Shown one piece after another: positions 1 to 8,026 of a stretch of DNA of 64,000 nt (positions are counted from its first letter, which is position 1; each line of letters opens with the position of its first letter). Below the pieces are notes generated by a model that did no database searches, had not been told where the DNA came from, and worked only from the letters and a program-made list of their open reading frames with translations. The position numbers and the translations under genes were made by a program. Source of the DNA: Sphingobacteriales bacterium (GTDB taxonomy: Bacteria; Bacteroidota; Bacteroidia; Chitinophagales; Chitinophagaceae); the NCBI GenBank assembly GCA_016219985.1, contig JACRJO010000031.1, positions 27,801-91,800 of the forward strand, given 5' to 3'.

Positions 1-1
1 G

Positions 2-355
2 GCGCGGGAAGGGGTGAATAACTGGTGTGTGAGAGAGGGGTCGGCCAAGATCCGGATCACGTATAATGCCGAGAACTTTTTCATTGCGGGGGATGCCTAT
101 CTCTGCCAGATGCCTGCTGACCCGGCGAAGATCAAACCGCTGTATGAATACCTGCTGCAGGAAAACTACCGGACCCGGGGATTAGTGCTGAGTTGTGTAA
201 AGCAAAACATCGTACTCAGCCGGATCATTTACGACCTGGATATGACCAAGGAAAACGGGGCCGCCGCTTTTCGTTCCCTGTTTCAGCAGGCCGACCGGTA
301 TGATGATTATTTAAAACAGGAATTCGGTTGCACTGAAAGGCTGGAAGAAGCCTGA
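2..355 (+). CDS. YbjN-like / type III chaperone-like domain protein (5' partial)
   Basis: The reading frame is open to the left edge, so the N-terminus is probably outside the window; the first possible start inside is a GTG at 14. The visible 113 residues form a compact alpha/beta domain with the pattern of YbjN/CesT-like proteins of Bacteroidota: a strand ending in ITYNAENFFIAGDAYLC, then a helix with LYEYLLQENY, a strand pair with LVLSCVKQNIVLSRIIYDLD, and a final helix containing FQQADRYDD. Proteins of this family are small cytoplasmic domains of unclear function that resemble secretion chaperones. The family call comes from remembered patterns, not a search. The gene ends 121 bases before the large surface-protein gene on the same strand. 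Confidence 0.6.
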   Translation, partial: AREGVNNWCVREGSAKIRITYNAENFFIAGDAYLCQMPADPAKIKPLYEYLLQENYRTRGLVLSCVKQNIVLSRIIYDLDMTKENGAAAFRSLFQQADRYDDYLKQEFGCTERLEEA

Positions 356-476
356 GACCCCCATCCCATCATTATTTACAAGGACCCGCTGTTTAAGGCC
401 ACCTGTCGCCAGCGGACCCCGCTACTTGCATATCGGGAAAGTAATTTGTATATTACTCTTTGTAAATCTTGATACA

Positions 477-3400
477 ATGAAAACCATCACCTCTATCATG
501 GCCCTTGTGGCCAGCAGTTTTCTTTTGCCTGCCGCCATACAGGCCCAGGAAACAAGAACCTTTAATCAGAATTCTTCGCGGAGCAATCATACCAGGGGCC
601 TCAGTATTTACTTTTCCCCGGTGTACAGCTCACCCCTGGGTAAAACGGAGGACTCCCTGCTTTTCCGGGGCAGCGGGGCCGGTGTGAAATTCGGGGGCGA
701 TTATTTCTTCAATAATATCGGGCTGGGAGTGGTTTCCGGTTTTTCCTCATCCATGGCCGACGACGCCCTGATCAATGATTTTTTGAAAAGGAGCGGCTTT
801 CCGCCGGACCAGCTGATTATTACCAAATCCGCCCAGCAGAATATGTACCTGCTCCTCGGTCCCACGGTCCGCTGGGGGAAAACGGTACAGCTATATGCCC
901 ATGCTAAAGGAGGACTATTTGTCAATAACGGGGGCATGGTGAATATCCAGCAGAAAGGGGCGGTGCGGTCTTTGTACAGGAATGAAGCAAGTACTAAGAG
1001 CATTTACCCCGGTTTTCAAACCGGTATCGGCCTACAATACAGCGACAGATCCAATACCTGGTCCTTTGGTTTCGGGGCCGATTACATGAATACGAAAACA
1101 CAGATGCAGAATTACGATGTCCGCCGGGGAGGCGCTGCGGAAGGATTAAAATTATCGAAGACGGTTTCCGACCTGCTTGCGGGTATCAGTGTACGTTATA
1201 CGATTAAGTCGCCCCGGGATGCTGCCAGCGGCCAGGCATCCGGAAAAAGAGGGATTGTTTCCCCGCGGGATGTGGCGAGCGGACAAGCCTCCGGGAAAAG
1301 AACGGTTGCACCAAGAGATGTTGCGACCGGTCAGGCTACAGGCAGAAGAATGGAAGTAATCAGGGAGGAGATTGCTATTGACGAAAGCGGTGTACACCGG
1401 ATGGCGGGGACCAATTGCGGGCCTGTTACCCAGCGGATCACTAACCCGGATGGAAGCACTGAAGAATTGACTTTTGCCTGCCCGGATGATGCGGCAGCTT
1501 ACCAGGCCGCACTGAATGGAACGATGCCCAATCGCATATCCACCAACGTTACTGTACCCAAACAAACACAGGGGACCACATTCGGAGAAAAAGTTAATGC
1601 GGGCCTGCATGCTGCGGGAGGCGCATTAGCCCAGGGAGCAAGCCGGGAAGGGATTGTTCACCGTGACCTGGCCGCCCGGAATATTCTTTCCGGAAGGGTC
1701 AGCTGGGTTACTGAAAGCAGTACCGGGATAATCACGAATAAAACGATGGGAGGCGGCGGTGGAGGTGGCGCTGCAGCCGCTTCTTATGCCGCAACGGGGT
1801 TGGTCGTGAATAACCCGGGCGGAACCCAGGCCACGTTCTCTGTAAGAGAAGCGGGCAGCGGACAAGCTTCCGGGAAAAGAGAAAAAGGCAGCGGGCTGGC
1901 AACGGGTCGCCGCCAATACGAGCCTATATTTATGGAGGAGACCGGAACTAATTGTGAAAACTGCCCGGCAAGCGTCAAATTATCCAGTGTAAAAAATAAC
2001 CCGCTTTATAATGATAATGGCCGCGAGGTCCAGAACCCCTTATACAAGGGACGGACGGCGGGTGGTCCGGATGATGATTGTGATGGCGTTGCCGGGATTA
2101 ACGTGATGCTGATGGATCCGCATAGCGGCGCCGTCTTAGCCAAAACCAGCACAGGAGCCTGTGGCGATTTCTTCTTTGCCAATGTGCCCGACGGGGGCTA
2201 TGTGGTAAAGGTCAGTGGGGAATACCTGAACCGGAAAGACTATGAACTGAACCTGGGATCAGCTTCCGATTTGCTTGGCGCGCTGAAAACAGGACCGTCT
2301 TCCCTGCAAATACTGATCAATTCGGAAAATAATGATGAACCGGCGCCCGAACAAAAAGCCGGGATCAGCACTTCCCGTTCCAATATCCGCTGCCGGAATA
2401 TTACAGTGATCGAAGCGGATACCGATGGCGACGGGGAGTATGAATCTTTACGGGCCATCGCAACCTATAGCGATGGAAGATCCGGAGATATCAGTTCCTC
2501 GGCGAAACGCACCGGCATTTCCAATGCGGGCGGCAGTGCCGGACTTACCATTGATGAAAGAGGAACCGAAAGACACCGGGTGGAGGTTTTGAAATCAAAC
2601 AAACAGGGTGATCCCAATGCCAACCGGCTGGTAAACGTTTCAATTTCCGGTGCCGGTGGAAAAATCCGGGCAACCGGAACATTTTCGGATGGCAGTACCC
2701 GTGATGTAACAGAATCGGTGGTTGTCAATACAGCCCATGCGGGCCTGCGCCAGTATACTTTTACCATTGATGATACCGATGCGGATGGTTTTGGTGATGC
2801 GATCGTAAAAACAAAAACCAAATCAAACCAGTCGAATGACCGGGTGGCCGCTCCTTCGGAAGAGGAAGGAATCTGGAGCCCGCGTTCAAATATTAAAATG
2901 ATCCCGGTAGGCGTGGCCGACCTGGACGGGGATGGCGCCCCGGACCTGGTAGGTGGAAACATAGCCGTTGCAGCCGCAGAAAGAGAAAAACTGAAACAGA
3001 AATTTCAGGATGGCGATATACCCGAGGGTCAACAACGCCTGCTCGGCGGGGCCCTGCCCGGCGGAGCCGTGATTTCGGCGATGCTGAGTCCGGGTAACCC
3101 CATTGGCGGGTTGACGATCAAGGGAGGAAAGAACCCCGGGGGAAATGTTCAATCAAGAACGACCAATGAAAACGGGGAGTTTGAATTTACCAACCTGGAT
3201 GCAGGCCAGTACCTGTTTACCGTAGAACAGCGGCTCTATATCGAAGATGAAACATTTGTCCCAGTGGGCGGAAGCCGGGTGCAGGATCATAATTCTTCCC
3301 GGTCCAACAAATCGTCAAGTGGTATTGCACCGGACCCGGATGGAAGCGGCGGCAATAAGGTACAGGATCACAATTCCTCCCGGTCCAATAAATCAGCCAG

Positions 3401-3845
3401 TACGATGGCGGGTAATGAAGGGCAGGATGGACAGGCAGAACGGAAAGGCATTGTAAAAATCACGGCTTCCCAAAACAGCCAGTCGCTTCGCAGCGGGGAT
3501 GTAAAAGTCACCGCCTCACAAAATACGCAGTCCCTGCGCAGTATTTCCGTACAGGCCGACCTGGACGGGGACGGGGTTTTTGAAACCGATGTTACCGGTA
3601 AAGTAAATGATGAATTGCGGATAGATGCCAACGGGGGTATCAGCGAACCACAGCAAAAAACCGGGATCCATACTTCCCGCAGCAATATCAAAAACCGCAG
3701 CGGGGTACAGCCGATAACCCAGACCGTGTACAGCGGTTATGGCACCGCGATCATTAACGGGAAAGAAGTCCCGGTGAAAACGGTATACAAGGTAGTGGAA
3801 AAAGCCACGAGCGGGCTGAAGGATACGTTGAAGACGCAGGTGTAG
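477..3845 (+). CDS. Large repeat-rich outer-surface protein (barrel-like N-terminus, SdrD-B-like and Ca-binding-like segments)
   Basis: The ATG at 477 was chosen over one at 426 because it opens directly into a signal peptide (MKTITSIMALVASSFLLPAA, then QAQ). Residues about 35-240 alternate aromatic and glycine residues like an outer-membrane beta-barrel. The rest is low-complexity and repetitive: PRDxASGQASGKR-type motifs at residues about 245-292 and 455-478, an isolated HRDLAARNIL string at residue 395, a poly-glycine run, two NPLY motifs (residues 508 and 520), five SRSN motifs, and two copies of a TASQNxQSLRS motif. Segments around residues 535-600 and 875-930 look like carboxypeptidase-regulatory/SdrD B-type folds. 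Four D-x-D-x-D-G loops near bases 2418, 2775, 2921 and 3560 suggest calcium binding. I infer a surface-exposed structural or adhesive role and cannot name a family for the whole protein. No T9SS C-terminal domain is visible. Confidence 0.7.
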   Translation: MKTITSIMALVASSFLLPAAIQAQETRTFNQNSSRSNHTRGLSIYFSPVYSSPLGKTEDSLLFRGSGAGVKFGGDYFFNNIGLGVVSGFSSSMADDALINDFLKRSGFPPDQLIITKSAQQNMYLLLGPTVRWGKTVQLYAHAKGGLFVNNGGMVNIQQKGAVRSLYRNEASTKSIYPGFQTGIGLQYSDRSNTWSFGFGADYMNTKTQMQNYDVRRGGAAEGLKLSKTVSDLLAGISVRYTIKSPRDAASGQASGKRGIVSPRDVASGQASGKRTVAPRDVATGQATGRRMEVIREEIAIDESGVHRMAGTNCGPVTQRITNPDGSTEELTFACPDDAAAYQAALNGTMPNRISTNVTVPKQTQGTTFGEKVNAGLHAAGGALAQGASREGIVHRDLAARNILSGRVSWVTESSTGIITNKTMGGGGGGGAAAASYAATGLVVNNPGGTQATFSVREAGSGQASGKREKGSGLATGRRQYEPIFMEETGTNCENCPASVKLSSVKNNPLYNDNGREVQNPLYKGRTAGGPDDDCDGVAGINVMLMDPHSGAVLAKTSTGACGDFFFANVPDGGYVVKVSGEYLNRKDYELNLGSASDLLGALKTGPSSLQILINSENNDEPAPEQKAGISTSRSNIRCRNITVIEADTDGDGEYESLRAIATYSDGRSGDISSSAKRTGISNAGGSAGLTIDERGTERHRVEVLKSNKQGDPNANRLVNVSISGAGGKIRATGTFSDGSTRDVTESVVVNTAHAGLRQYTFTIDDTDADGFGDAIVKTKTKSNQSNDRVAAPSEEEGIWSPRSNIKMIPVGVADLDGDGAPDLVGGNIAVAAAEREKLKQKFQDGDIPEGQQRLLGGALPGGAVISAMLSPGNPIGGLTIKGGKNPGGNVQSRTTNENGEFEFTNLDAGQYLFTVEQRLYIEDETFVPVGGSRVQDHNSSRSNKSSSGIAPDPDGSGGNKVQDHNSSRSNKSASTMAGNEGQDGQAERKGIVKITASQNSQSLRSGDVKVTASQNTQSLRSISVQADLDGDGVFETDVTGKVNDELRIDANGGISEPQQKTGIHTSRSNIKNRSGVQPITQTVYSGYGTAIINGKEVPVKTVYKVVEKATSGLKDTLKTQV

Positions 3846-3888
3846 TCACTCTTCGATACGCCTGCCCCGGGCAGGCTACTCTGAGTGA
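3846..3888. repeat. REP-like palindromic element
   Basis: Two nested stems are visible: an outer TCACTC (3846-3851) pairing with GAGTGA (3883-3888), and an inner GCCTGCCC (3860-3867) pairing with GGGCAGGC (3869-3876). The strands between stems read ttcgatac on the left and tactct on the right. A second element at 50271-50315 keeps these connecting sequences but has different, still complementary, stems. The element starts one base after the stop codon of the preceding gene and may also act as its 3' structure. Confidence 0.6.
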
Positions 3889-3951
3889 CAAGAACGTTGA
3901 TATTCTTAGGGCAATAGTTCGCAGAGGCGAACTGTTTTCAACCAGCTGACT
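3871..3951 (+). repeat. 81-bp direct repeat, copy 1
   Basis: This 81-base stretch recurs at 4080-4160 with only two mismatches visible by eye. It begins inside the right arm of the palindromic element at 3846-3888 and ends in TTTTCAACCAGCTGACT. It lies in non-coding DNA between two plus-strand genes. Confidence 0.8.
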
Positions 3952-3955
3952 ATGT

Positions 3956-3990
3956 GCTGCTCCCGCCTCCGCGTTGCTACGGCGGGCAGG
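3956..3990 (+). repeat. 35-bp GC-rich repeat, copy 1
   Basis: A 35-base block starting GCTGCTCCCGCC and ending CTACGGCGGGCAGG recurs at 4050-4084 with a few mismatches. The block contains CCCGCC and GGCGGG arms that can fold on themselves. The second copy runs directly into the second 81-bp repeat. Confidence 0.65.
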
Positions 3991-4049
3991 CAGCATGACA
4001 ACAGCGTCTGTATTCATTTGGTAATGCTTTGACGAACCTGCTTATGCGG

Positions 4050-4084
4050 GCTGCTCCCGCCCCGGCTTTACTACGGCGGGCAGG
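4050..4084 (+). repeat. 35-bp GC-rich repeat, copy 2
   Basis: Second copy of the block at 3956-3990. Its last five bases overlap the start of the 81-bp repeat copy at 4080, so the region looks like an array of mixed palindromic modules. Confidence 0.65.
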
Positions 4085-4160
4085 CTACTCTGAGTGACAA
4101 GAACGTTGATATTCTTAGGGCAATAGTTCGCAGAAGCGTACTGTTTTCAACCAGCTGACT
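4080..4160 (+). repeat. 81-bp direct repeat, copy 2
   Basis: Near-identical to 3871-3951; the visible differences are GAGGCGAACT versus GAAGCGTACT. Together with the 35-bp blocks it fills most of the 421-bp gap before recX. I see no gene in the gap. Confidence 0.8.
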
Positions 4161-4220
4161 GCGGGTGCTCACGCTGCGCAAAACAAGGCGAGTAAGAGTT
4201 TAAACTGAATATATTTATTA

Positions 4221-4246
4221 AAGGTCTGTTTATACGGACCTTTTTT
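4221..4246 (+). terminator. Hairpin followed by T run upstream of recX
   Basis: AAGGTCTG (4221-4228) pairs with CGGACCTT (4235-4242) with one G-T pair around a TTTATA loop, and a short T run follows. It would end plus-strand transcription arriving from the large surface-protein gene and insulate recX. Confidence 0.5.
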
Positions 4247-4253
4247 ATTGCAT

Positions 4254-4261
4254 TATTTTTG
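4254..4261 (+). promoter_or_regulatory. Bacteroidota -7 box for recX (TATTTTTG)
   Basis: TATTTTTG matches the TAnnTTTG consensus exactly and ends only five bases before the ATG at 4267. Transcription from it would start at or next to that ATG, giving a leaderless or almost leaderless message. This argues against the in-frame GTG at 4261, which would lie inside the box. I see no clear -33 TTG. Confidence 0.5.
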
Positions 4262-4266
4262 TGCCG

Positions 4267-4740
4267 ATGTACAAAAAGCAACTCAGCAAGGAGCAGGCGC
4301 TGCAAAAACTGAAGCACTATTGTGCTTACCAGGAACGTTGTCACAGCGAGGTGAAGGAGAAATTGTACAGCCTGGGGGTGTGGAAAAAGGACCAGGACGA
4401 AATTATTTCCACCCTGATCGAAGAGAATTACCTGAACGAGGAGCGTTTTGCCCTGGCTTTTGCCGGGGGCAAGTGGCGGGTAAAGCACTGGGGCAGGGTG
4501 AAAATTAAATATGAGCTCAAACAGAAACAGGTCAGTGACTATTGCATCAAAAAAGCCCTGAAGCAGATTGAGGAAGAAGAATATCTAACCGTATTAAGGA
4601 AATTGGCGGAAGAGCGCTATGCCTCATTAAAATCAGACCAGTACCTGGTCCGGAAGAAGAAAACAATGGATCATTTGATGGCAAGGGGCTTCGAAACAGA
4701 ACTGGTGAGGCAGGTGGTGGAGAAGGAAATGAAAAAATGA
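4267..4740 (+). CDS. recX: RecX family regulator of RecA
   Basis: The 157-residue basic, all-helical protein has the size and pattern of RecX: repeated three-helix modules with the signatures LKHYCAYQERCHSEVKEKL, then EENYLNEERFALAFAGGKW, then VKIKYELKQKQVSDYCIKKAL. RecX family proteins bind RecA and modulate its filament and strand-exchange activity in the cytoplasm. recA is not in the window, which is not unusual for this phylum. The start at 4267 is preferred to the GTG at 4261 because a perfect -7 promoter box covers the GTG. The gene stands alone on the plus strand, facing the convergent DUF2332 gene 47 bases away. Confidence 0.85.
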   Translation: MYKKQLSKEQALQKLKHYCAYQERCHSEVKEKLYSLGVWKKDQDEIISTLIEENYLNEERFALAFAGGKWRVKHWGRVKIKYELKQKQVSDYCIKKALKQIEEEEYLTVLRKLAEERYASLKSDQYLVRKKKTMDHLMARGFETELVRQVVEKEMKK

Positions 4741-4787
4741 TTTAGTTCTGAGTTCCCCGGGCGCAACAATCCGGCAGTATGGGTTGA

Positions 4788-5864
4788 CTATACCCATTTT
4801 ATCCAGTTCCCGTGCCCGTTTGTTTCAGCTAAAAGGGTTTGGGATTTTTTCTTGTCCCTGAACTGGGTTAATTCAATAACGATTTCTCTTGTCTGGTACC
4901 GCTGCAAAAGAGATTCGGTTCCCTCGACCGACAAAAAATAAAAGTCCCTGCTTTGCCCGACCCGCTCAAGCATAGCATCAAACGCTTCTTTTTGCGTTTG
5001 AGGGAATTGATAAAGAACATGCGTTGCGTAAATGATAAGGGTGTGGGCTTTGTCTGCATTTAAAATTACTGCTTCAAAATCAGGGATCGTTTCGGCCCGG
5101 AAAAATTCAATTTTCTTTAATTCCTCCGTTTTCAGCGCTTCTTCCATTGCTATGAACCGTTCTGCCTGGTCGGGCCAGATCAACGCCTTCAGCCATATTA
5201 TTTGATCTGTATCAGCCGGGTCGATTATGTTCTGGTCAATGCCGATTTTTTGAATGGGCTGCGTTATAGGAAAAAGGGCCGGTATGGTTGACCCGGTAAT
5301 TTTACTTTTAATTATTACTTTACTGTCGCCATATACTTTTTGGTTATTATACCAATACTCATACTTGTCGAAATTCAATGTCAGTCCAGCGCTGGTCCCA
5401 ATGTCAATGATTGTAGCGGGCCTGTTTTCTTCCGTTATAATTTTGCTGAAAACGGGCAATAAATAGGCACAGCGGTTAATTACATTGGTTTGTACGATCC
5501 GGGTCAAAATTATTTCCCGTATTACAGCTTCGTTGTCCAGGCAAAAGGATCTGAACAGGGGGAATGGGATTTCCGGCACCTGTTTTTTTCCGATGGAAGG
5601 ATAATAAGCGGCCAGTCCGTTGCCGGGATTTTTCAACAGTAAATAATGAACAGCCGCGAGAAATATGTTCGGGACGGGTTGCCCGGCTTTTGCAGTAGCA
5701 GCAATTTTTAATAGCGTGTCGTCACCTGAAACTTGCTTACTTAACTTGTAATAGAGCTCAGAATTTCCTTTGCATTCGGACTCAGCAAATGAGATAAATT
5801 TTCCTTTAGTATTTACTAAGTCCATTGCTGAATTATTGGCATCGTTCCGGCTACTTTGCTGCAT
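4788..5864 (-). CDS. DUF2332 family protein (predicted SAM-binding fold)
   Basis: This 358-residue cytoplasmic protein matches my memory of DUF2332: an N-terminal helical half with FLAAVHYLLLKNP and a C-terminal Rossmann-like half with the glycine-rich motif IDIGTSAGLTLNFDKY at about residues 152-167. That motif resembles motif I of SAM-dependent methyltransferases. The end (YFLSVEGTESLLQRYQ, then HGNWIKWV) also fits the family. No substrate is known to me. The gene is AT-richer than the large genes nearby, as are its two minus-strand neighbours. An alternative start is the Met at residue 14. Confidence 0.75.
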   Translation of the reverse strand: MQQSSRNDANNSAMDLVNTKGKFISFAESECKGNSELYYKLSKQVSGDDTLLKIAATAKAGQPVPNIFLAAVHYLLLKNPGNGLAAYYPSIGKKQVPEIPFPLFRSFCLDNEAVIREIILTRIVQTNVINRCAYLLPVFSKIITEENRPATIIDIGTSAGLTLNFDKYEYWYNNQKVYGDSKVIIKSKITGSTIPALFPITQPIQKIGIDQNIIDPADTDQIIWLKALIWPDQAERFIAMEEALKTEELKKIEFFRAETIPDFEAVILNADKAHTLIIYATHVLYQFPQTQKEAFDAMLERVGQSRDFYFLSVEGTESLLQRYQTREIVIELTQFRDKKKSQTLLAETNGHGNWIKWV

Positions 5865-5935
5865 ATAAGGCCAGAATCCGGCGATGTGGAAATATTTTGT
5901 GTCGGGTCATCCAAATGTTGTTGTGTGCTGTATAT

Positions 5936-6616
5936 TCAGATGTATTGATCTTTCACAACCTCCCATGAAAAAACCTGTGTCATATTTCTAAGCTTTCTTG
6001 GGTGAATATTTTGAAGGTTGATCCATTTGATTTTCTTTTTTTCATCTGATATACTGCCATTTTCAATTTTGGCTTTTTTGGTATTAAAGTTCACATCAAA
6101 CGCGTAAATTATTCCATTGGATACCCAGACAGTAGTAGCCCCGATCAAAAATATGTCCCCCTTTTGTTTTTGATAGCGGAATTTATAGGAAGCCCCGCCG
6201 TTTAGAAAGGCAAATTCTACATCAAGTGCACCATTATCTATTTTAATTGCCCTATATGCTTCTGGATCCATTCCGCCCTCTCCATATCTTGAAATAAATG
6301 TATTGTTTTGAACCAATAACCGGTATAGCCCTGACTTATCGTTTTGTATCAAAACGACCAATATCCTCGGGCTTCCATTATTGTCACCCCCATCAGGTCG
6401 TCTTTCAAGTATTGTATCTTTATATTCAAGTACAAAAGCGATGTCATCAAGGTAATCTCCATTCAAATCACCCCTTGTGCTATCTTTAATAAACCAATTT
6501 GGTACCAGGAAATCATTAAGAGCCTTCCCCCTTGATTCGATTTTCGGAAACGGGAATTGCTGCCCCCAAATTGGAGCCGCGAATAAAAGGGAAAGCAGGA
6601 GGACGAATCTGTTCAT
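5936..6616 (-). CDS. Secreted protein with FG-GAP/VCBS-like calcium loop
   Basis: The 226-residue protein starts with a clear Sec signal peptide (MNRFVLLLSLLFAAPIWG, cleavage before QQ). Around residues 49-60 it has GDLNGDYLDDIAFVLE, the Asp-rich loop of FG-GAP/VCBS-type repeats, but only one repeat is evident. The remainder is beta-rich with no catalytic signature I can identify. It is probably periplasmic or exported. A likely -7 box (TATATTCG) lies 23 bases upstream of the ATG. Function unknown. Confidence 0.65.
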   Translation of the reverse strand: MNRFVLLLSLLFAAPIWGQQFPFPKIESRGKALNDFLVPNWFIKDSTRGDLNGDYLDDIAFVLEYKDTILERRPDGGDNNGSPRILVVLIQNDKSGLYRLLVQNNTFISRYGEGGMDPEAYRAIKIDNGALDVEFAFLNGGASYKFRYQKQKGDIFLIGATTVWVSNGIIYAFDVNFNTKKAKIENGSISDEKKKIKWINLQNIHPRKLRNMTQVFSWEVVKDQYI

Positions 6617-6639
6617 ATAGCAGGGAACTGATGTATAGC

Positions 6640-6647
6640 CGAATATA
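6640..6647 (-). promoter_or_regulatory. Probable -7 box (TATATTCG)
   Basis: On the minus strand the sequence reads TTCGTATATTCG; TATATTCG differs from TAnnTTTG at one base. The same TTCGTATATTC string also lies upstream of the gene at 6746-7171 and of the gene at 32126. Confidence 0.35.
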
Positions 6648-6745
6648 CGAATATTCGTTTTTACCAGTAATGCGCTGCTATCTTTATATCAAGTATTTAT
6701 CCTGATAGTGTAAACAAGCACAACGCATGTTACCCGTAATGGCAT

Positions 6746-7171
6746 TCAGTCAACCAATGGTTTCTTCAATAAGTCCCGCCAATATTTTTTTGTTGCTATA
6801 GCAACATAATGCCTGGCGGAAAAAATAAAATGAATAAGTAACCAGAGTAAAAAAAGGGGTTGTCCATAAAAGACAGGAATCTGATCGTCCGCACCCCTGC
6901 CAATTGTTAAAGCAGAAGTTGTTACAGAGGGGCTATAAGAAAGTAAACTCAATAGCCCTGATAGTAAAATCAGCCCCAACACAAGCACTCCAGCCTTATG
7001 TCGCCAGACAAAGGCCAATAAAATTATTGGTAAAACGCATAGTCCGACAATGTGTTTCCTCAGGAGGCCAACATCCTTTGTGATAACCGCCCACAGCAAA
7101 ACGATTGCAGAAATTGTGAGGATAATGAGCGGAACGAAGTCTAAAAGATTTTTAATTTTGGCTTTTGTCAT
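6746..7171 (-). CDS. Small integral membrane protein, four predicted TM segments
   Basis: From the start MTKAKIKNLLDFVPL the protein has 141 residues with hydrophobic segments at roughly residues 11-30, 40-55, 58-77 and 102-118, and a basic C-terminal tail (ATKKYWRDLLKKPL). An upstream in-frame Met at 7213 would put the start almost on top of the probable -7 box at 7217-7224, so 7171 is preferred. I do not recognise a family. Confidence 0.6.
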   Translation of the reverse strand: MTKAKIKNLLDFVPLIILTISAIVLLWAVITKDVGLLRKHIVGLCVLPIILLAFVWRHKAGVLVLGLILLSGLLSLLSYSPSVTTSALTIGRGADDQIPVFYGQPLFLLWLLIHFIFSARHYVAIATKKYWRDLLKKPLVD

Positions 7172-7216
7172 AATTAGGAAAGATCGGCCCGTCATTACGG
7201 GCAACAGTTGCACTAT

Positions 7217-7224
7217 CGAATATA
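7217..7224 (-). promoter_or_regulatory. Probable -7 box (TATATTCG)
   Basis: Same TTCGTATATTCG string on the minus strand as at 6640-6651, here 45 bases upstream of the chosen ATG at 7171. From here to 7509 (about 285 bases) I see no gene or clear signal. Confidence 0.35.
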
Positions 7225-7509
7225 CGAAAACTCAATTTGCCTGATCGCATTTGCGATTTCCTCATAGCTATCCCGCCCCCTGCCGCTCATCCGTTATCAA
7301 ATAATATTTCATTTCAACACCTATAATTTTTCAGGATGGTTAAATAAAAGGGGCTTGTGACCGGGCAGAGGAACGTTATGCTTCAAAAAACCGGATCAGC
7401 ACCAGGTGCAAAAAAAGGGAGGTGCCCGGGAGGCCCGGCAACAAGGCATCAAGCCGCACACAGTTTTTACACCAGTGCTGCCATGGGCAATGGCTGCCAC
7501 CGGTAATAA

Positions 7510-7929
7510 TGGAATGGCCAGACCCGTAGCACCCCGAATTTCCTGTTTGTCTACCTGCCCAATGCCCCGCCGGAATTCCAGGGCGGTATCCGGGTGGAGC
7601 ACAGTGAAGTATTCTGGTGGGAACTGGCCCTGTGCGCCAAGCAGGGTTTTATTCTTTCAGCCGGGGTGAACCTGAATAAAAAGTTCACCATTGGATACTC
7701 TTTTGATATTTATAAAAATCCCGTGAGCGTTTTTGACAACGGATCCAATGCCCACGAAGTATTGCTCCGCTATAACATTTTTAAGCAGGTTAGGAGCATT
7801 TGGTTAATGGTCGCAGCGGCCCTGGTTTGGGGTCGCTGCTTTTTTTTTATAAATAGTTGCAGATCACAGATAGTTGGAATTTTTTTTCCAAAAAAAAGAC
7901 CCTTTGCGTACCCTATTCATCACTGTTAA
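7510..7929 (+). pseudogene. PorP/SprF-like outer-membrane protein, C-terminal remnant
   Basis: The frame opens after a stop at 7507 and has no ATG. It encodes a segment like the last strands of PorP/SprF family proteins: PPEFQGGIRVEHSEVFWWEL, then KQGFILSAGVNLNKKFTIGYSFDIY, then NAHEVLLRYNIF, which parallels the usual IGYAYD...HEIML ending. PorP/SprF proteins are outer-membrane partners of T9SS-exported surface proteins. The frame reads through an obvious terminator hairpin (7813-7848), so the original stop has been lost or shifted. A related stretch with FYTSAAMGNG just upstream lies in another frame, suggesting frameshift decay. The family call is from pattern memory and is moderate. Confidence 0.45.
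7813..7848 (+). terminator. Rho-independent terminator
   Basis: GCAGCG (7813-7818) pairs with CGCTGC (7834-7839), with further GCCC/GGGT pairing inside, and nine T residues follow. It is the natural end of the PorP/SprF-like remnant and separates it from the RHS operon. Confidence 0.8.
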
Positions 7930-8026
7930 AAAAAAATTATTTTGATTTTTTGATATAAATTAAAAATAAAATCTATATTCATTTCCGGTTGACAGAACAA
8001 CAACGGTTTTTCAAGTAAACAATCGG

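Noticed and set aside
426..476. Upstream ATG start for the large surface protein
   Set aside because: The 17 extra residues would disrupt the signal peptide that begins at 477.
1650..1688. Protein kinase active site (HRDLAARNIL)
   Set aside because: No glycine-rich loop, VAIK lysine or DFG motif is found around it, and repeats flank it on both sides, so a functional kinase is not supported.
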